A stretch of 17,181 nt of DNA, from positions 1 through 17,181 of the forward strand of contig JAEZAD010000005.1 of assembly GCA_023430565.1 (NCBI GenBank), in the 5' to 3' direction. The stretch is from Verrucomicrobiota bacterium (GTDB taxonomy: Bacteria; Verrucomicrobiota; Verrucomicrobiia; Opitutales; Opitutaceae). Shown piece after piece: positions 15,466 through 17,181 of the stretch. A program made the translations under genes and the position numbers. Each line of letters starts with the position of its first letter. Within the stretch, counting starts at the first letter, position 1. The notes below the pieces were generated by a model that saw nothing but the letters and a program-made list of their open reading frames with translations, did not search any database and had not been told where the DNA came from.

Positions 15466-16530
15466 ATGACACCCGCCCAATGGGACGTTTTCAAAAAAGC
15501 CTCCCGCCTCGAAAAGCTCGATAAGATCCCGATGGCCATGATCATCGACAGCCCCTGGATCCCGGGCTACGTCGGCGTGAAGCACATGGATTTCTTCCTC
15601 GATCCGCAGGTGTGGTTCCAGTCCCACCTGAAGATTCACCAGGAGTTTCCCGACATCATCTTCGTGCCCGGCTGGTGGCTCGAATACGGCATGGCCGCCG
15701 AGCCGTCCGTGCTCGGTTCGAAGATCAAGTTCTGGCAGGACAACACGCCGAGCGAATACCACATGCTCTTCAACATCGAGGACGTGGACAAGCTGCCCGA
15801 ATACGAGGTCGAGGCCGACGCGTTCATGGCGCTCACGCTTCACCGGCTGCGCATGCAGCGTCAGCAGGTTTTGGATACGGGCGAGATCTTCACGATGGCG
15901 ACCGCGCGCGGCCCGATGTGCACCGCCGGTTTCGCGCGCAGCACGTCGGACTTCATGATCGACCTGGTCGAGAAGCCCGAATACGCGCACAAGCTCCTCG
16001 ATCTCAGCACGCGGGTGATCATCGACTGGCTGAAGGCGCAGGTGAAAGTCATGGGCCCGACGGTCGAGGGCATCTTCCTCCTCGACGACATCGTGGGCTT
16101 CGTGAACGAGGACCACTACATGGAGTTCTGCCATCCTTACCTGAAGCGCATCTGCGACGCGTTTCCGCAGGATTGGGTGAAGCTCTACCACAACGACGCC
16201 GACGTCGAAGCCTGCCTCGAGCATTTGCCGGACGCGGGCTTCAACATGCTCAACTGGGGCAAGCAGACGCACATCGCCGATGTGAAGGCGCGCGTGGGCG
16301 ACCGCATGTGCCTCATGGGAAATGTGAACCCGCTCGAAATCGGCGTGCGCGGCACGCCCGAGGAAGTGCGCGAAGCCACGCTCGAGGTGCTCGAAGCCGG
16401 CTCCAAGGACGGCAAAGGCATGGTCCTCTCCGTCGGCGGCGGCACGAGCCCCGGCATGCCGCGCGAAAACATCGTCGCGATGAAGGCCGCGCTCGACGAA
16501 TTCAACAAAGCCCACTTCGGCACGAGCTGA
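15466..16530 (+). CDS. Uroporphyrinogen-decarboxylase-like (MtaA/CmuA superfamily) methyltransferase
   Basis: A 354-aa cytoplasmic TIM-barrel protein of the URO-D superfamily. In corrinoid systems this fold supplies methyltransferases that move a methyl group to or from a corrinoid protein. Family-like segments are EDVDKLPEYEVEADAF, GIFLLDDIVGFVNEDHYMEF, KLYHNDADVEACL, GFNMLNWG, RMCLMGNVNPLE and the late LSVGGGTSPGMP. It lacks the arginine-containing N-terminal substrate signature of true heme-pathway HemE. At the positions where MtaA/MtbA-type enzymes have His-x-Cys and a later Cys as zinc ligands, it has H242-x-D244 and G325. The metal site therefore differs. Next to a corrinoid protein and a RACE activator, it is the best candidate for the O-demethylating methyltransferase I; context suggests a methoxylated sugar acid, possibly 4-O-methylglucuronate, as substrate (inference). 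The start at ATG 15466 follows the C-rich CTCTCCACACCT. Confidence 0.85.
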   Translation: MTPAQWDVFKKASRLEKLDKIPMAMIIDSPWIPGYVGVKHMDFFLDPQVWFQSHLKIHQEFPDIIFVPGWWLEYGMAAEPSVLGSKIKFWQDNTPSEYHMLFNIEDVDKLPEYEVEADAFMALTLHRLRMQRQQVLDTGEIFTMATARGPMCTAGFARSTSDFMIDLVEKPEYAHKLLDLSTRVIIDWLKAQVKVMGPTVEGIFLLDDIVGFVNEDHYMEFCHPYLKRICDAFPQDWVKLYHNDADVEACLEHLPDAGFNMLNWGKQTHIADVKARVGDRMCLMGNVNPLEIGVRGTPEEVREATLEVLEAGSKDGKGMVLSVGGGTSPGMPRENIVAMKAALDEFNKAHFGTS

Positions 16531-16556
16531 AGCCAACGACGATCACTGAACGCACC

Positions 16557-16651
16557 TCGTTCTCGTTCTCCTTCTTGTGATCGTTCTCTCGGGACGAGCG
16601 CGAGGCAGCCGACGAGAACGAGAACGAGAACGATTACGAGAACGAGAACGA
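16557..16651. repeat. GAGAAC hexamer array in a long inverted repeat
   Basis: Perfect 14-nt arms (TCGTTCTCGTTCTC at 16557-16570; GAGAACGAGAACGA at 16638-16651) bracket a partly self-complementary centre. The right half is a register of hexamers at 16614-16655: GAGAAC x3, GATTAC, GAGAAC x2, then a degenerate GAAACC. The inner left segment GTGATCGTTCTC pairs with GAGAACGATTAC. The element sits in the 138-bp gap between the methyltransferase and corrinoid-protein genes, ending 17 bp before the latter's start. There is no T-run typical of a terminator. It looks like a REP-like interspersed element; I recall similar hexamer hairpins from Opitutaceae, unverified. Confidence 0.75.
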
Positions 16652-16668
16652 AACCAACCTTCCCCCCC

Positions 16669-17181
16669 ATGCCCGACTACGCGTTGATGAACCAGTGCCT
16701 TTACGAAGGCAAAGCCAAGGACGTCGAACAAATGACCAAGGACGCGCTCGCCGAAGGGCGCAGCGTCAAGGAGGTCCTCGAGGAGGGCCTCATCGCCGGC
16801 ATGAGTGTCGTCGGCGAGGATTTTAAGCACAACATCCTCTACGTGCCGGAAGTGCTGATCGCCGCCCGCGCGATGAAAGCCGGCGTGGCCGTGCTCAAGC
16901 CGCTGCTCACCGCCGGCGCCAGCGAGGGCCCGCCGGCCGCGCGGCTGCTCATGGGCACGGTCCGCGGCGATCTTCACGACATCGGCAAGAACCTCGTCTG
17001 CATGATGGCCGAGGGCGCCGGCTTCGTGGTGAAGGACATCGGCGTCGATCAAAGCATCGAAAAATTCGCCGCCGCCGCGGACGAGTTCAAACCCGACATC
17101 ATCGGCATGAGCGCGCTGCTCACGACCACGATGACCTACATGAAAACCGTCATCGACGGTTTCCAGGCGCAGGGCCGCACC
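16669..17181 (+). CDS. Corrinoid (cobalamin-binding) methyltransferase protein, MtbC/MtmC/MetH-domain type (3' truncated)
   Basis: The first 171 codons of a corrinoid shuttle protein; families of this kind are usually about 210-220 aa, so some 40-50 residues lie beyond the window. Residues about 1-85 form the helical methionine-synthase cap domain (VLEEGLIAGMSVVGEDFKHNILYVPEVLIAARAM is its conserved end, split across about 36-69). The Rossmann-like B12-binding domain follows, with the diagnostic D101-x-H103-x-x-G106 motif (in GDLHDIGKN) that supplies the lower axial His to cobalt, and the GMSALLTTTM segment that surrounds the nucleotide tail. Such proteins accept a methyl group on Co(I) from methyltransferase I and pass it to a second methyltransferase. 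Its partner is presumably the URO-D-like protein upstream, and RACE its activator. The start follows a run of C (CTTCCCCCCC) with no Shine-Dalgarno sequence. Confidence 0.93.
   Translation, partial: MPDYALMNQCLYEGKAKDVEQMTKDALAEGRSVKEVLEEGLIAGMSVVGEDFKHNILYVPEVLIAARAMKAGVAVLKPLLTAGASEGPPAARLLMGTVRGDLHDIGKNLVCMMAEGAGFVVKDIGVDQSIEKFAAAADEFKPDIIGMSALLTTTMTYMKTVIDGFQAQGRT

Noticed and set aside
15466..16530. Heme-pathway uroporphyrinogen decarboxylase (HemE)
   Set aside because: The HemE N-terminal arginine substrate signature is missing, and the gene sits between corrinoid-system genes; the superfamily also contains corrinoid methyltransferases.
16557..16651. CRISPR array or transcription terminator
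   Set aside because: The hexamers are contiguous with no spacers, and no T-run follows either arm.

Overview
The window is high-G+C DNA that reads like an anaerobic or facultative member of the Verrucomicrobiota, most likely family Opitutaceae. The reasons are the style of the very large TonB-dependent receptor (a 'LSPFEVSA' TonB-box region and a C-terminal Phe), a LacI-type regulator beside it, a GH115 alpha-glucuronidase, a C-terminally repetitive Ig-like surface protein, and short repeat hairpins between genes. This assignment is by pattern recognition, not by a search.

Layout. (1) Bases 3-2513 hold the 3' part of a secreted or surface multidomain protein (Ig-like, CBM9-like, Ig-like, He_PIG-like, MBG-like, then a beta-rich repetitive C-terminus), closed by a clear intrinsic terminator. 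(2) Bases 2765-5677 encode an exported GH115 alpha-(4-O-methyl)-glucuronidase. (3) The convergent gap 5678-6018 holds an imperfect repeat hairpin and a strong minus-strand terminator. (4) Bases 9645-6019 (minus strand) encode a TonB-dependent outer-membrane receptor. (5) A divergent control region (9646-9953) contains a perfect palindrome. (6) From 9954 to the right edge runs a tight plus-strand gene string: LacI-family regulator; mannonate dehydratase (uxuA); [2Fe-2S]/ASKHA reductive activator of corrinoid proteins (RACE type); a protein resembling the MetH activation domain with an extra Cys-containing C-terminal region; a 108-aa protein of unknown function; a uroporphyrinogen-decarboxylase (URO-D)-like methyltransferase; and, after a GAGAAC repeat hairpin, a cobalamin-binding corrinoid protein cut off by the window end.

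How they may work together. GH115 enzymes release D-glucuronate or 4-O-methyl-D-glucuronate (MeGlcA) from glucuronoxylan. Mannonate dehydratase belongs to the glucuronate catabolic route. Between these two activities a methylated uronate must lose its 4-O-methyl group, because C4 has to be free for later steps. The gene string supplies three parts of a corrinoid O-demethylase: a methyltransferase candidate, a corrinoid protein and a reductive activator. My main hypothesis is therefore a corrinoid-dependent O-demethylation system for 4-O-methylglucuronate (or another methoxylated sugar acid), co-regulated with uronate catabolism by the LacI-type protein. The gene families are well supported; the substrate is inference. 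A second methyltransferase (methyl-corrinoid to tetrahydrofolate) is not visible and would be expected beyond the right edge or elsewhere.
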